Source: Plazaster borealis
Taxonomy: Eukaryota; Echinodermata; Asteroidea; Forcipulatida; Labidiasteridae
Length of the DNA stretch: 64,000 nucleotides
Assembly (NCBI GenBank): GCA_021014325.1
Contig: CM037461.1
Location: 6,291,501-6,355,500 of the forward strand
Direction: 5' to 3'
Each line of letters opens with the position of its first letter. Within the stretch, counting starts at the first letter, position 1. Both the position numbers and the translations under genes were made by a program. This document shows, one piece after another, positions 13,401 through 28,400 of the stretch. The notes under the pieces were generated by a model. It made no database searches. It was not told the origin of the DNA and saw only the letters and a list, made by a program, of their open reading frames with translations.

Positions 13401-16400
13401 CACTTTTGTCTTATTCCTATAGGCAGTCCATCTTTGTTTCTTTGTTTTTTTTTCCAACTTCTGTTTCCTTGTGTTTTCCTTGTTATGTGTGGGGGGAGGG
13501 GTTCTCATTGTTTTTATTTCGTATGTGAATTTGTTGAGGTGTTTGGGGGTAATTATATGTTTTATATATTTGTATGTATTCCACACAATATGTGTACTTG
13601 TGTGTGCACAATCTGTGGCTGTCTCTGTCGTGCATGGATTGACCTGATTTCACACACGATATCTCACCAACGACGTGACAACCTGGCATCTTGAAAAATA
13701 GTCTTCATCGACATCGAGAGACAGCCATACGAATTGTGATATGCCGGAGTAAAGTATCATTATTAATAGAAGTAAATTATTAATACCATTTCAGAAAAAT
13801 GAGACGAGACCTAATCACAGACTTGGAGCCCGGATTATTCGATGCCTTACCCAACCTTATCATCCTGTAAGTCATATAGTAAGAAAATAATAGATCGGTT
13901 ACCAGCTACTCCACAAATTAATGACCATACAAACTTACTTGATGGGAAGCACTAAAGGATTCTCTTCAAAGTAATATGGTTTAGACACATTTTCACCAGA
14001 AACAAATTGAATATGAAAAACGAATCATTCATGAATCGTTCGTCATTTGTTGAGGGTCGGTGTCCGTTCGCGAATGTTTCAGCCAGACATGTGGTTGTTA
14101 CCCGCTGTCACCTCGCTAAACGTGGATACCGTAAAACATGTAAAAAATAAAGTAACAGTTGTTTGCTGTTTTTTTGCAGCAAGTGGACACTGTATTTAGC
14201 TGAATTGTTCAAATGTGACTTTCAGTGTATCTGTATACATCATTGTGCCTACAAATCAGCATTGCGCTTATGAACACTAATCGTGACCCTACCCTAGGGT
14301 CATCGTTACTGTTTTTTTTGTCAAAGTAATGCTGATCACGGTATTTTTTTTTAAAGAACGTCAAATCCATCCACGTTTAGCGAGGTGACAGTGGGTAGGC
14401 CTACCAACCGCTATTCTGGCCACAGCATTTACAAATGGAGATCAATTTGAGGCAATATTTGGAAACTTAATGTTTCCAACACTATTTTATTGTTTTTAAC
14501 TCTGCGTGATGCCCTCGGACTGTTGTCAACAGTCCATTTTTAATTAAATAATCAGTACTCCGCCATTTTTTTTCTTTTTCTTGTTTTTCTTCAAAAATCA
14601 CCATCTACACCTAACCAATTAGCATGGTATTGTCGTGTTACCATCCGGGGTCTTGTTCACCCCCAAAAATCCATAAATGACCAGCTCTTCCGGAATTTCC
14701 TAAAGAAATTGAACAGCAATTATTTATCATTGGGGCTAATAATTTTAATAATAATAATAATAATAATGGCCATTTGTACCGCGCCATATCTGTCAACTTG
14801 ACACTCCTGGCGCATGTGATGAGAAAAAGATGTTGTATAAAAACTACAATACAGTCTTGGCAAAAAAAAATATATATGCAAAAGAGTTATCCAAACAGAG
14901 TTAATCCAAACAGTTGTCAACAAGAAAAGTTTTCAGTTGTGATTTGAAGTTGGTAAGGGAGCTTTCCTGCCGAAGGCTAGGAGGAAGCGAGTTCCAAAAG
15001 TGTGGCCCTGAAACAGAAAAGGATCGGTGTCCCCATGAACGTTGTGTTCGTGGAATGTGCAAGAGCCCGGTATTGGTGGAGCGAAGCTCTCGTGTAGGTT
15101 GGTACGGATTAATTAGTTCTTGGATGTATGAAGGTGAAGTGCCATGAAGAGAATGAAAAACGAGGAGGAGAGTCTTGAAGAGAATGCGCTGACGAACAGG
15201 AAGCCAGTGCAGTGAACGGAGGACAGGTGAGATGTGTGATGTAGGTTTTGTGAAAGTAACCAGCCTGGCTGCTGAGTTTTGAAGACGTTGAAGGCGACTC
15301 AGTTGATAGTCCGGAAGATTCATGAAAAGAGAGTTACAGAAGTCGAGACGGGATGAGATAAGAGAGTAGACTATGCATTCAGTTGCTTTGCGGGTCATAA
15401 AACTTGCAAATGTGTGAGAGGCTTCAGAGCTGGAATCTGATGGACTTGGAAACAGAAGATATGTGATCATTGAGTGTCATGTTCGAATCGATGATCACGC
15501 CTAGATTACGACATTTCTTCTTTGGATTGACATTGGACTCGCTGACTTCGAGAGGATATTGTGGGATCTTTTGCAGCATCACCTTTGAGCCTAGTAATGT
15601 GAACTCAGATGCTTCCGTTCAGTTTAAGATTACTCTCTGCTAGGTGAATTGAACCATATTGTTTTCAGATAGCTTGTTCTGTATACTTGTACAATGGCTG
15701 TAGGCAGTGACCTGGTTGTTTACTTGGATGAATTGAGTAGGGTCCATATCAAATGGTTTTGGCCATTTGGCCATTTAAAAGGGATTGGGTTCTACACAAA
15801 AGTAAATTACACACTAATACAAATGGACAGTAGCTTGCGGACTGAAACTCAACAACGATGTTCTGATGTTCAATTACCTTCAAGATGGAATGGAGAAATG
15901 AAAAACAAAACTAATGGGAGGTATTTCTATTTAACCAGATCCGGATCAAAAGGGTTGGAATGAGCTTGAGCCATAATCAAAATGTTTCTTGGATAGCGTG
16001 ACCACACAAGTGGGTCATGCAGACCTGACAGATTGGATTTGCCCCAAGGTGTGAATCCAGAATAACTCCGACACCGATCGTTTTCGAATACGTTATCAAA
16101 TGTATCAATAATTAAAGCGTAATAGTATGGGGTAGCTATGGAGGATTCTTGGCGCCTAGGATTGTGAGGACTTTGTATTGTCATTATATCTTTCTGGTTG
16201 TGGAACCAACGGACACTCAAAAGCCATGTAGTCTGAGGATAAATTTGTAGAAGAAGATGATGAAAACAAATGTTAGTTTTATTGAGGGTCGTTAAGGTCA
16301 AATCAAGTCTTGTGAGCCAGTCATTTTTTTAAAGATAGAGTCCTAACGAAAACAGGAAAAAAATACAAGTCTCTAGCCTTTCGTTAACATGGTGAAACAT

Positions 16401-19400
16401 GTCACTGTGTTTGATACCCTTCGAGTGCAATGTTTGTCAACAAAATCCAAAACGTTCGATGACTTCCCTCTTCAAATATACTATGTAATTGTTGTTATTC
16501 AATCAAATTAGCATCGCATTTTACCCTTTGACTGTCGCCGAAAGAAAATGTTCTTGAGAATGTACAAAACAATTTTGTGAGGTTCGAAAGAGTGAAGTGG
16601 AAAATCAGTATAGACCGTGAACGTCTCGTGCTTATTCGAACATTTTAGGGACCACTTTGCGTCTGAATGAATTAAACACCTGCACGCTAGCGGGTCCCTA
16701 TGTTCGAATATGCGTGAGACTTGGAACACAGTTAGGATAGTTGAAATTCGACACCAAGTTGATTAACTGATAATTTTTTGTTTTGTGTGTTTTTGTTTTC
16801 GCAGAGATTTAGAACGAAACCACATGACAAGGTTAAAACATGGTGTTTTTCGACACTTAAAACTGCTAAGTATACTGTGAGTAATTTGTACTGATTATTC
16901 GTTTAAAGCTCCCTGTCTTAAAGTTTCGTGTCCTTTTCGACAACTAATGCGCCCGCCCCATTCACCGTTGTGCTATTTATAATGACTACATGACTAAACA
17001 TGTTGTTCCTGTTGACGACGTGTGGGTTTCTTTGAAACGTTTAAAGTAAAATACCCAAACTTCACAGCTCAGGATAAAGAGCCAGTTAAGCATATTATTT
17101 TGCAAATTGAAATCAGAAAAGACCTTCACTTCTTCAATCAACTCGCTCCTTGGTAACAAAACAAGTTCGTGCTCAAGAAATAATTTCGAGCTCTCGAAAT
17201 AATTTATTTCGTATACGTTCAACATACATTATTTCGAGTGCACAAAAAGCTTTTCAAACGCATAAAATGACCTATTTCGCGTACTCGAAATAATTGATTT
17301 CGCACGTTCAACATACATTATTTCGAGTGCACAAAATAATTTTTCGAACGCACGAAATAACCAATTTCGATTGCTCGAAATATAGAATTACGTGAGCACG
17401 TTAAGGTTTCGATTGCACGAAATAAAGAGATCAATATTGTTGTCTGTTTAATTTAATAGTTATAATTCATAACATGTCCCCGTGGGGGCTCCGTATATTG
17501 TCGGTGTAATAACTTTAGAGATGTTATTACATAAAATTATGGCATGATGCAGCGATTGAATTCAAATGTATTGTTTATTTATACTATTATTGCGATTTGT
17601 GTGTTGCTGTATGTGTGTTTCATTTATTTATATTTATAAATTGTTCTTCGTCTTCTGTCTATTTTTGTTTTACTTTTCTCTTTCTTTCTTTGGCATTGCA
17701 GTAAGCTCAACATGAATGATTTGGTTACCATAGATGCGGGAGTCTTTGAACCGTTGACGTCACTTGTTAAAGTACTGTAAGTAACAACGCATATTCGCGT
17801 CGTAGCTGCTAATTATCTAGCTAAGTAAGCACCTTAAATGAAAACAAAGTACGTAGGACGGGAGATTATCTAAACAAAATTGATTAGTTCCAATCTCACA
17901 ACATACCAGAATCAATCCTAAAGACATTTTACGTCCTTTTGAAATACTATCCAAGCCAAATATGTAGCACATATTGACGAATATTGACGACGCTTTAATT
18001 AACCGTTGTTTTTTTTAAATAGAGATGCAGTACGTCAGATGGGTGATGGGATCTTGGCACACAGTCAGATAATGTAATGTGAAATACATCTGACTGTGGT
18101 GCCCTGGCAACCATTTTGAAATTTCTTTTGAAAGGCGTATGTTAATCAAATATGCGATGCTCTATAGACCGTGCAAGTCTCGCGCGTATTTGAACATTTT
18201 TGGGACCACTTTGGTCCCACGTATGATGCTTTAACGCGTGAAGGAAACAAACTCACGCGCTTCAACGGGTCCCAATGTTCGAATACGCACGAGACTTGCA
18301 CAGGCTATAGCCAAATGTAGTTTTCATGACATAATGGCTGTGTGCCAAATGATATGATTGTTTCATCAAAGGTACAGTTTGACACCATATGTGTTGTCAC
18401 ATATATTTATATACACCAAGAATTAATCAAAATTTACACCATATGGTGTTAAACTAACACTAGTTTCTGCCAAAACAATTACTTTTGTGTTGTTTAAACA
18501 CCGTATGATGTTAATTTGATTTACACCATATGTGTTGTCACATATATATATATATATATATATACCAATAATTAATCAAAATTTACACCATAGGGTGTTA
18601 AACTAACACTAATTTCTGCCAAAACAATTACTTTTTGTGTTATTTTAACAGCGTATGATGTTAATTTGATTTTGTTTTGGGTATCTAAATGTTACAACAC
18701 TCTTGGTGTCAATTTTAACACCCCAGTTTGTGCAGTGTAGTTATTCATGTATTATTGTTAAGTCACGGGCAAGTGAGCTGGAGCGTGTTCTTGTGTAGTG
18801 GCCGAGCGGTTTAGTGCATCGGACCCATGTTCTGTTTGCTGAGTTATTAGGGTGTGGGTTGGAATCCCATGACACGTGTTTCATTGAACTTAACAATTAT
18901 TTATAATTTCATCTCATCACCCATATAGGGGTAAGCGGATACCCATGGGGCAGAGATGGTTCTTGTGATTGATTTAGTTTAGTGCGCTACATATTTGGCA
19001 GCGCAAGGTGATAATAACAATAATGAACCACTCTTGTATAGCGCATATCACATTCACAGAGAAGTCTCTATGCGCTTTAAGATGAAAAAAAAAAGAGAAG
19101 TTATATTAAGAAAATAGAGATAAGTAAGTACAAGAAGGAAAATTTAGTTGATACAGCAAGAAAATACTGAAGGCGACTGAAAAAAAAAAGTGTTTTGAGC
19201 ATTGTCTTAAATGAATTGACTGTTTCTGCTCGCTTTATGTTGTCCGGAAGACTATTCCATAATTCTGCTGCTGCTTCTGCAAAAGCTCTGGCCCCATAGA
19301 ATCTAGTGAAAGTCGAGGGACATACTAAGAGAGACTTGGATTTTGAGCGGAGATTTCGAACAGGATGATATTTTTGGATGAGGTCTTGGAGGTATTTAGG

Positions 19401-22400
19401 GCCTATACCTTGCAAACATAAGAAGGATATGGTTCAAGGAATGTAATTCATGGCCCAGTGACCAGGGGCCGATTTCACAAAGAGATAAGACTAGTCTTAT
19501 CTGAAGTTAGGACCAATAACTGGTATTAACTTAAGACTAGTCCTTTCTCTTAGCATTGCCTAGGACTAGTCCTAAGTTAGGAAGAGTTTTGTGAAATCGA
19601 CCCCAGAGGTAATAATGTTCGAAGCGAAGTAATAATTCTTTGGAAAAGAAAAAAAAAGAGCCGATATCATTATTATTATCATTATTAAAACATACACAAG
19701 TGCGCAAAAGTATATCATCGGCCTTTTGCGCATTCACGAAGAGACTACAATTCGCCAATTAACTTAGAAAACACATCAGTGCAAATAAACTGCACAATAC
19801 AGTCTTAATTCCACAGCGTTTCAGCTTTGAATAAAGCACCCTTTTTTTAAATGAAAATACCTCAACACGTTCTTTTAACGCGTTTTGACATGCCCGATGT
19901 CCCCTCACGAAATAGGGTGATGGTGTGTTTATTGCAGACTAGCAGATGGGGAATGAATATTCTCCCTCCTGGGGCAACTGAACTATACCGGCAGCAGACG
20001 GATAACAGTTCAGAGAAATTATAGCTACAATTACCACAGGTGGTTTCTTTTTCTAATTCTGGTTTTCTTGTTTGGTTTTGTGGTGACCAGAATATTTGGC
20101 AGAATATTGGGCAAAAAGTAAATTTACTGGTAAAGTAAGGTCAGTACGTATTCCCCGAGGCATTTGAAATGCAAATCGCCCTTTGCTTTCTACATTGGTT
20201 GGCCCACAACCACTCAAGGCCACTCCGTACACTTCCCAAATGTGGGTGTTAAAGTTGACACCAGAAGTGTTATCACATATACATACTGAAAAAGAATCGA
20301 CATTTACAGCATATGGTGTTAAAATAACACTAATATCTGCCAACACAATTACATTTGTGTTATTTTAACACAATATGATGTTTGTTTTGATTATTTTGTT
20401 GTGTATCTTTGTGTAACAACACCAATGGTGTCAATTTCAACACCACTGTTAACACTTAACCTCCAAAGGCCAAGTTGGCACACATGCCATTTGTGGACTA
20501 GATGATCATGTCTGCCTGGTACACAACACATGTTTTTGACCATGGGTACCGGTTAAGAGCCAATAGTCGACAAATGGTCCTATGTTGAATTTGGCCTCTT
20601 CTGCAATGCGGGTGAGGTCAGATGTGACAATTGGGTCATTCCATGTCAACTCAACACGCTTTTGGACCTGACCATCACGGATTGAAATGAAATTTGGTGT
20701 GATGATTGGACAAGTTGAGAAGCCCCCAGAACCGAAATTTTATGTCATTCGGTTAATTATTTTTTGAGGTATGGGTTAACGAACTTTTGACTAATTAGCA
20801 TGACCTGCTATGTTTGGACATTCTTATCTCCAAAAGTAGAGCACCTACAGTGATAGAATTTACATAATTTTAAAGCTCTTGAGTGGCCCTTATTTGATAA
20901 CACAAAATTTAAATGATACCATATACCACAACAAAATTACGCAAAAATATGACCTTTGACCTCGATTTGCGAAAATGCGTATTTTTCAAAATGCGTATTT
21001 TTTTTATTATCGTTAGCCTAAGATTTAAGCAACATTTTCAGAAAGATTTGGGATGGGCACTCTTACAGTTTTTAGTTTTGATTATTTGAACATTGGCTAG
21101 CAAGGACAAAAACTTAAAATGTATGCATTGTACATGTACATATGTATAGTGCTTGATGTACAGTATACATGTGATTGCATTACTTGGTCCATTAACAGTT
21201 GCCATCCCCCAAACCGGTCATTACCAGGCAGTGAAGACCGGGTCCTCACACTGTTATTCCCTAATGAAAGTGATGAATTATCCCTCAGTGTACATGTGTA
21301 GGTGAGGTGACTGTAAAAGGCATGGGATAAATAATTCCCAGAAAAGTTTGGGAGGACAGTCCAGAAAGGTTTGCAAAAGTTTGCATGAGGCAAAATGAGC
21401 ATGTATTGTATTTTGTGCAAGGTTGGCAAGCCCCAAGAAAGAAGATTTTGGAAAAATTAATATTAGCATGATTTTCTATGGGTCACCCTAGGGGGGTGGG
21501 CATGCCAACATTGCACCAATACAATACAATGTATAGTGTATTGGTGCAAGAGTGGCAAGCCCCAAGGAAGAAGATTTGTAAATTAATATTAAACTGATTT
21601 TTCTATGGGTCACTCTGGGTGGGGGGGGGGGGCACTATACATTACACTATACATATGTACTGATGTACAATGCATACATTTTAAGTTTTTGTCCTTTAAC
21701 TTATCTGGGAATTATTTATCCCATGCCTTTTACAGTCACCTTGTTCCACCCCAACTTGACAATCGCACCAAACTTGAGTGTTCAAGTTGGGGCGTCCCAA
21801 CTGTAGTTGGGACAGTAGCCACAGGCACATAAATGACAAAGTTCACATTCATCTGCTATTCTAAAGCCAAAACTGGGCCCAATACCCACATAATTAATGA
21901 ACAAGTTGTTGAGGGGGAGGGGGAGATCCACGCCTGCATGTTGCAGTCCCCACAATCATGGATCAATAAACTAGCATGCCACAATCGATCACGGTTCCTT
22001 TCGCAGATTCTATCCTGTACAGCCTGGATCGCCCATAGAACTCTATGGGCGATCCCAACTACAGTTGGGACGCCCCAACTTGAACACTCAAGTTGGGACC
22101 AGTCCCAACTATAGTTGGGACGATTGTCAAGTTGGGACGGAACAGCCTCACCAACACATGTAAAAAAATTACGCATTTTGAAAAATACGCATTTTCGCAA
22201 ATCGAGGTCAAAGGTCATATTTTTGCGTAATTTTTTTTGTGGTATATGGTATAATTTAAATTGTGTGTTATCAAATAAGGGCCACTCAAGAGCTTTAAAA
22301 TTATGTAAATTTTATCTCTGTAGGTGCTTTACTTTTGGAGATATGAATGTCCAAACATAGCAGGTCATGCTAATTAGTCAAAAGTTCGTTAACCCATATC

Positions 22401-25400
22401 TCAAAAAATAATTAACCGAATGACATAAAATTTCGGTTCTGGGGGTTTCTCAACTTGTCCAACCATCACACCAAATTTCATATCAATCCGTGAAGGTCAG
22501 GTCAAAAAGCGTGTTGAATTGACACGGAATGACCCAATTCAAAGAGTAATTAGTTTATTGGTTGAAGTATAATGGCACAGTAAAGAATACCAACGTTTTT
22601 AATAGTGATACGCCCGGTGGCTCCTATGGGAAGCTGACATGTAGTGTAGTTCCCCAAAGAAGGGCGTCATTGTCAAATTTAGTTTTGCGAGGCATTCATT
22701 TTCCAATAAATAGAGTCCAAGGATAAGTAACAAATCTCTGACCTCTATTAAATTGGTGGAAAATGCAATTTAATTGGGTACGTTTTCAGAGCGAAATTTG
22801 AAATATTTTGCCATCAAACATAACAAACGAATGGGTCTAAAGATTCCAAAAAGGATTTTTGTACAAGGCAGCATGTCAAATTAAATGTTGTTTTGGTTGA
22901 ATATCAGAAAAATTTGGGAATTAACAAAACATTATATTCGTTCAAATGTACAAAAAGTTATTTTGAAATGTGACGTTAATATAAAACGGGTATTTTGTAT
23001 GTTGACACAAATTGCACGAGTATTAACACAGTGGCATTGTACACAATGTTAACGTTAGGTTAGAGACTTGTAATTGTATTTCCATTTTCAGAAGTGCTCT
23101 CTTGGAAAACGAGTGCATCACAAAACTGAATTTCACGTTGTAGCCCTCTATTGCACTTTATAATTGGTACTTTCCTGAATCCTGTGGTAAACAATTAATC
23201 CAAAGGCATAGCACTCGTTTAGTCGGGACAGCTATGGTTTTGTCGGGATTTGTATTAGCCGCAAATTGGCTAAGAATCGAACCTAGCACCGTTAAAGCTT
23301 AAAGGCGCTGAACACGTTTGGAAACTGTCAAAGACCAGTGTTCTCACTTGGTATATCCCAACATATGCATAAAATACCAAGCCTGTGAAAATTTGGGCTC
23401 AATTGGTCATCGAAGTTGCAAGAAAATTATTAAAGAAAATACACCCTTGTTGTACAAATTTGTGTGCTTTCAGATAGGAATACAAACTTATTGCAATAAG
23501 TTTTTATTATTTTAGTGAGAAATTACCTCTTTCTCAAAAACTACGTTACTACAGAGGGAGTCGTTTCCTACAATGTATAATACTATAAACAGCTCTCCGT
23601 TGCTTGTTACCAAGTAAGTTGTTATGCTAATATTTGTTTTGAGTCATTAACAAACGTGTACGATACCTTTAAATGATTGGTTTATTTGTTTACCATCACA
23701 CTTCAGTACAGAGATTTTAACAATTGTTTACAAACTAATAACCTTTCAGTTTGTAGATTTGTTTTTCTAGCGCGCAAAATTATGTATACTACCCGTTATA
23801 TTTCTTCAATCAATCAATAAACAGTCATTTATAGAGCGCCAAAATCAAAAGTTTGCTCTAAGGCGCCGAGGCACAGTTGAATGGTTAGTAAGCCTGCTCC
23901 TGGAACAGGCGAGCTTTAAGGAGTGTCTTGAATGAGGTGAGGGAGCTGGCATTTCTGATGTTTACAGGAAGCTTACTCCACATTTTGGGGCCATATACTG
24001 AAAATGATCTATCTGTAAAAGTTGAATAGCGAGTTCTTGGCACAACAAAAATGGAACAAGATGTAGACGAACGAATATGTCTTTGTTGAGATCTCAATTT
24101 GAGCATTTCCGTGATATAAGCATGGCTTGCTTATGTTATGCTTTATACATCAGGATCATAACTTTGAAGATGATTCTGTGAGGAATAGGAAGCCAGTGTA
24201 GGTTGGATGAGGACTGATAGAATCATATTTGCGTGTGTTTAAAATTAATCTTGCAGCAGTCTTTTGCACATTATGAAGCATGTTTTTCTTCTGACCAACA
24301 GACGGCTAGACAGTAACAGACTGGTGGATATAAATGAAGACATGTTCCGAGGTCTCGCAAGACTTAGATTTCTGTAAGTACCTGTATTATGTCATTATCT
24401 TATTTGTTTTCCGTCGTGGGCTCCTCTGGATTCATATCACATTTCTCATTGTCCGGGTAGTTTTCAACCTCGCCCTCAAAACAGGCTTCCGAGATTACTT
24501 TCTGATCACCATTGAACGCTTGACGGGGAAGGCTCTCATCGAGTTGTAATAATGTGGCCTGGTTTAGAGAGAGTTGTACAGGATTGATAAGGATAAAATA
24601 CATTACTGTTTAATTTAAGTCTGAACTAGTGGTTTCGAAGTTCAAATTAATTTTTCCTTGTAGAACAGGTTTCCTCTGTGAACTATTTCCCTCTGAAATG
24701 AAATCATATTTGAGAAAACTGTATCTGAAAACAAAAACAAAATATAAAAACAAACGAAACAGCCAATTTCGGCTTTTACAAGCAACAATAAGGACAAAAT
24801 GCTTACATGCTGAATATTTTGCACGGTTTTTCACTAATTCATCCGACGCTCACAATTGACTATATAAGCCCAAGTTATTTACAGGTTTGTTATTTCCTGT
24901 ATATGGTTGGTCACACAAAACATGAACACTGTCTGCAATTATTGTGTCAGCTCTACCAATCATGTTTAGTACTATTACGAGAGTGTGCACAACATTTATT
25001 TGTAAGATTGAAAATGTAGATGCTCACAGATATACACATAACTAACATGAAAAATACATGTTCAAAACCCGAAGTTCGAAAAAATACCTTATAGTGTAAA
25101 GGTTGTTGTTGTGGTGGTGTATTGCTTTTCAGAGCAATGTTTAGGAAAATGTAAATTGTTACGTTTTTCCCCCAACGCCAGAGTGCAGAATTATACTTTA
25201 CAGAGTGGTCAAAACGAAGTTTATAGTAAGTTTTGCTTACAATTATCGTGATGGTTATTCAAGGCACGAAGTGTTTGTGTAGAAGAGATTATTCATTGCA
25301 TATAATTACATTAAGTTACGTTTTGACATTCACCTGTTTCAGGCGCCTGGCGAAGAACGAAATCCAAACGCTGAAACCCAACACGTTCCGGCACCTCAGC

Positions 25401-28400
25401 AACCTGCTCTCCTTGTAAGTTATTGTTAATAGTACCCTGCAAACACTTCACCGTTAAATTAATTTTCTTAGAATCTACATGTGACAACACCGACACATTC
25501 ACTATGTGACATTCACCAGCGATGTAGTTCGGTAATGTGAATAACTAACATCATGTCGGCACTTTGTGGAAGTGTCGTGGCCGAGCAGTTAAGATCACCG
25601 AATTCAAACTCTGGTGTTTCTGATCAGCAGAGTGTGGGTTCGAATCCCCAGTCGTGACACTTGTGTCTTTAAGCAAGACACTTAACCACATGCTTCGTCC
25701 TTCGGATGGGACGTTAAGCCGTAGGTCCCGTGTGTTGTGTAATGCACGTAAAAGAACCCAGTGCACTTATCGTAAAGAGAAGGGGTTCGCCCCGGTGTTC
25801 CTGGCTGTGGCTGCTGAATGCGCCGTAGCACCTTGTAAGAAACATTATAAGGTGCTACATAATTGGGTCTCATAATTCATAACTTCAATAACCCATCTTT
25901 CTGTTTAAAGTATATTAAGCGCATTGAGTACCTTGTTTGGTAGATACGTGCGCTACATAAGACTTCAATATTATTATTTTTATTATTATTATTAACCACA
26001 AGTACATCTCCTTTGGGGGGAGTGTTGGCTCTGAAAAGGGCCGGTGTTGTTATGACTTTTCGCACGGTTTAATGTATACTAAGCTTGTCTTCGAGCAGAG
26101 TACACTGTTCGAAAGGTCGAGACCAAACCGGCACTTTTCAGAGCCAACACTCTTCCAAACAGAGACTTCCACAAAGTTGTTCCCGCAAGTTTACTAGTTA
26201 TGTTTGTTTATCACTTTCCACACCATGCAAAGCTTCAAATATCACTAGCCATGTCGGTGTTGTCACATACAGATACCGGAAGGAATTAATTTCACACTCC
26301 AGTCTGTAGTATAGTAGATGTGTTAGTATCAAATTTACAGCTTAAAATTGTCATTATAGTCCGATAATTGCAATCAAAACAAGATTTTAAAGCATCATTT
26401 TTTTCTTTTACCTTATTTTCGTCCAAATTGTGAAAAACATGCTTAAGGTTTTACAAATATTTTTTTTTCTAGGCTAACATTTAAAAAAATGATACATTCC
26501 ACTTATTTGTTAGCAATAAAACGCACATTTGTTCATGTTTAAGGTCCAAGGGATAACACAATCTATCCCCTCCTCATTTTTCGCCTGGTTTGAGCAACAA
26601 AGGATACACAAATCTATCCCTTCCACTTTTCGGCTTGGTTTGAGGAGCAAGGGATAGACAATTCTATCCCCTCCTCAATTAGGCTAGGTTTGAGGAAATT
26701 AAATTATAACCACCCGAACCACAAATAAACTTGTAGTTTTGTCAGCTTTCCCAATAACGAAGTGTCACTGTATATAAAAAAGTGAGTGTATTTTTCCTTT
26801 TGATATTATGATGCAATAATAGTTTTGAATACAAAATGTGGCAAAAAGGGATACATAAAAAAAAAACTGTTGAAAATATTTGTCAAAGTGCACCAGTTTC
26901 TTACTTTGTTCCTCCAGAGATATGTTATGGAGAAAAACAGCATGATTTTAAAATTTTAAGCACAACTTCAAGAAAAAATGTTACATATTACTCAAAAAAG
27001 TGAAAAATAAAAAACTGTAGTTAAAATGAACCTGTTGATTGTACACTCCAAAAGCTCCCAGGTCGAAATGGACCCCGGATTCCGGGTCCCAGAGAACCTG
27101 GCCCATTTCTGGCTCCTCACTGGGATTTTAACTTGAATTATGGGTCAGTTGGACCCATTTTTGTATAATTTTGACACAGATTCCGGTTTCATCGACCCAG
27201 AAATGGTTTAGGCCCTGGGACGGGACCCGGAATCCGAATCTTGGTAAATTCTGACCCGGGAGTTTCCAGAGGGTAACCCATTGGTCTGGAGATGCCTGTG
27301 AAACTAAAAACATAAGTCATTATCATCTCATAAATCTCGAGGTAAATGGCAATTAAAACATGATGTTAACCATACCAAAATACAATCGCAAAATGAAGCA
27401 TTCAAATCGACGTCATTCTTACTGTTACCAGTAAAATATTATAATAATACGAGAGCCTTCATGCGCAACTAACACAAGACATTAAACAATGAAATAAAAG
27501 CAACTTGTTAAAAACATGTATATTCAATTCAAAGACCCTTGAAAATTGGAACAGTGTCAGCTTGGCGAACATGAACTAGTAAGTCATTCCATACAATAAA
27601 ATTGCGATGAAGCTGAAGGCTCTTGACCATATAAATTGTGTGGGAACTTTAGTTTGCACCAGTACAGAATTCGCCAGCAGAACGAAAAGGCCGAGCAGGG
27701 ATATATTTATCAGAAGATCAGATTCATCGTCTGGATATAGTACATGAAGACCTTTGAGCCTAATGAGATTTATCTTATACGTGATACGCATTTTAATCGG
27801 GAGTCTGTGGAGTTCGTGTAAGATTAGTGTTCTATGTTGAGAACGGGGTGTGCGTGAGACGAGGCGAGCAGCAGTGCTTTGAACTCGTTGAATATTATCA
27901 AGTTCTTTATCTGGTTAGTGCAGGATGTCCCTTTAAAGCTACCGTAGTTCTCTCCATATGTACCTCTCGGGGGAACCATGGGTGATGAGGCAGACCTCCA
28001 CGTCTCAAGGAGTTCTGCGCATCTTTGGCCGCCTCAAGCTTTTCAAGATTGAATGCAAAAGTAGAAGTTAATCATCCCTCCATAAAATAGGTCAAATGAA
28101 ACAAATAATCCGCTGAATGTCAAGCAGTGTTGTCAAGACTAAACAAAAGTAATAATTAAACAGATAATAATAATAAATGCCCTTAAACATGAATTTAAAA
28201 TGAGTGCAGTTAATTACATCACGTTTCAATACTAGTGTGCAGTTGAATTGTTTCAACGGCGAAAGTGAATAATGAATCGCTTATCTTACTTCAAACTATT
28301 CACCGACCAATATGCCCTGTAGTGTGAATAGTAAAATTGAGGTTAATGATTTCACGTTCCATCCCTTTGGTTAAATTTTAAAGGTATTATACAGGATTGG

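Noticed and set aside
13326..13694. A 122-residue secreted or membrane protein
   Set aside because: T-rich DNA gives F/C/L-rich ORFs by chance; there is an overlapping ORF on the other strand and no splice or domain support.
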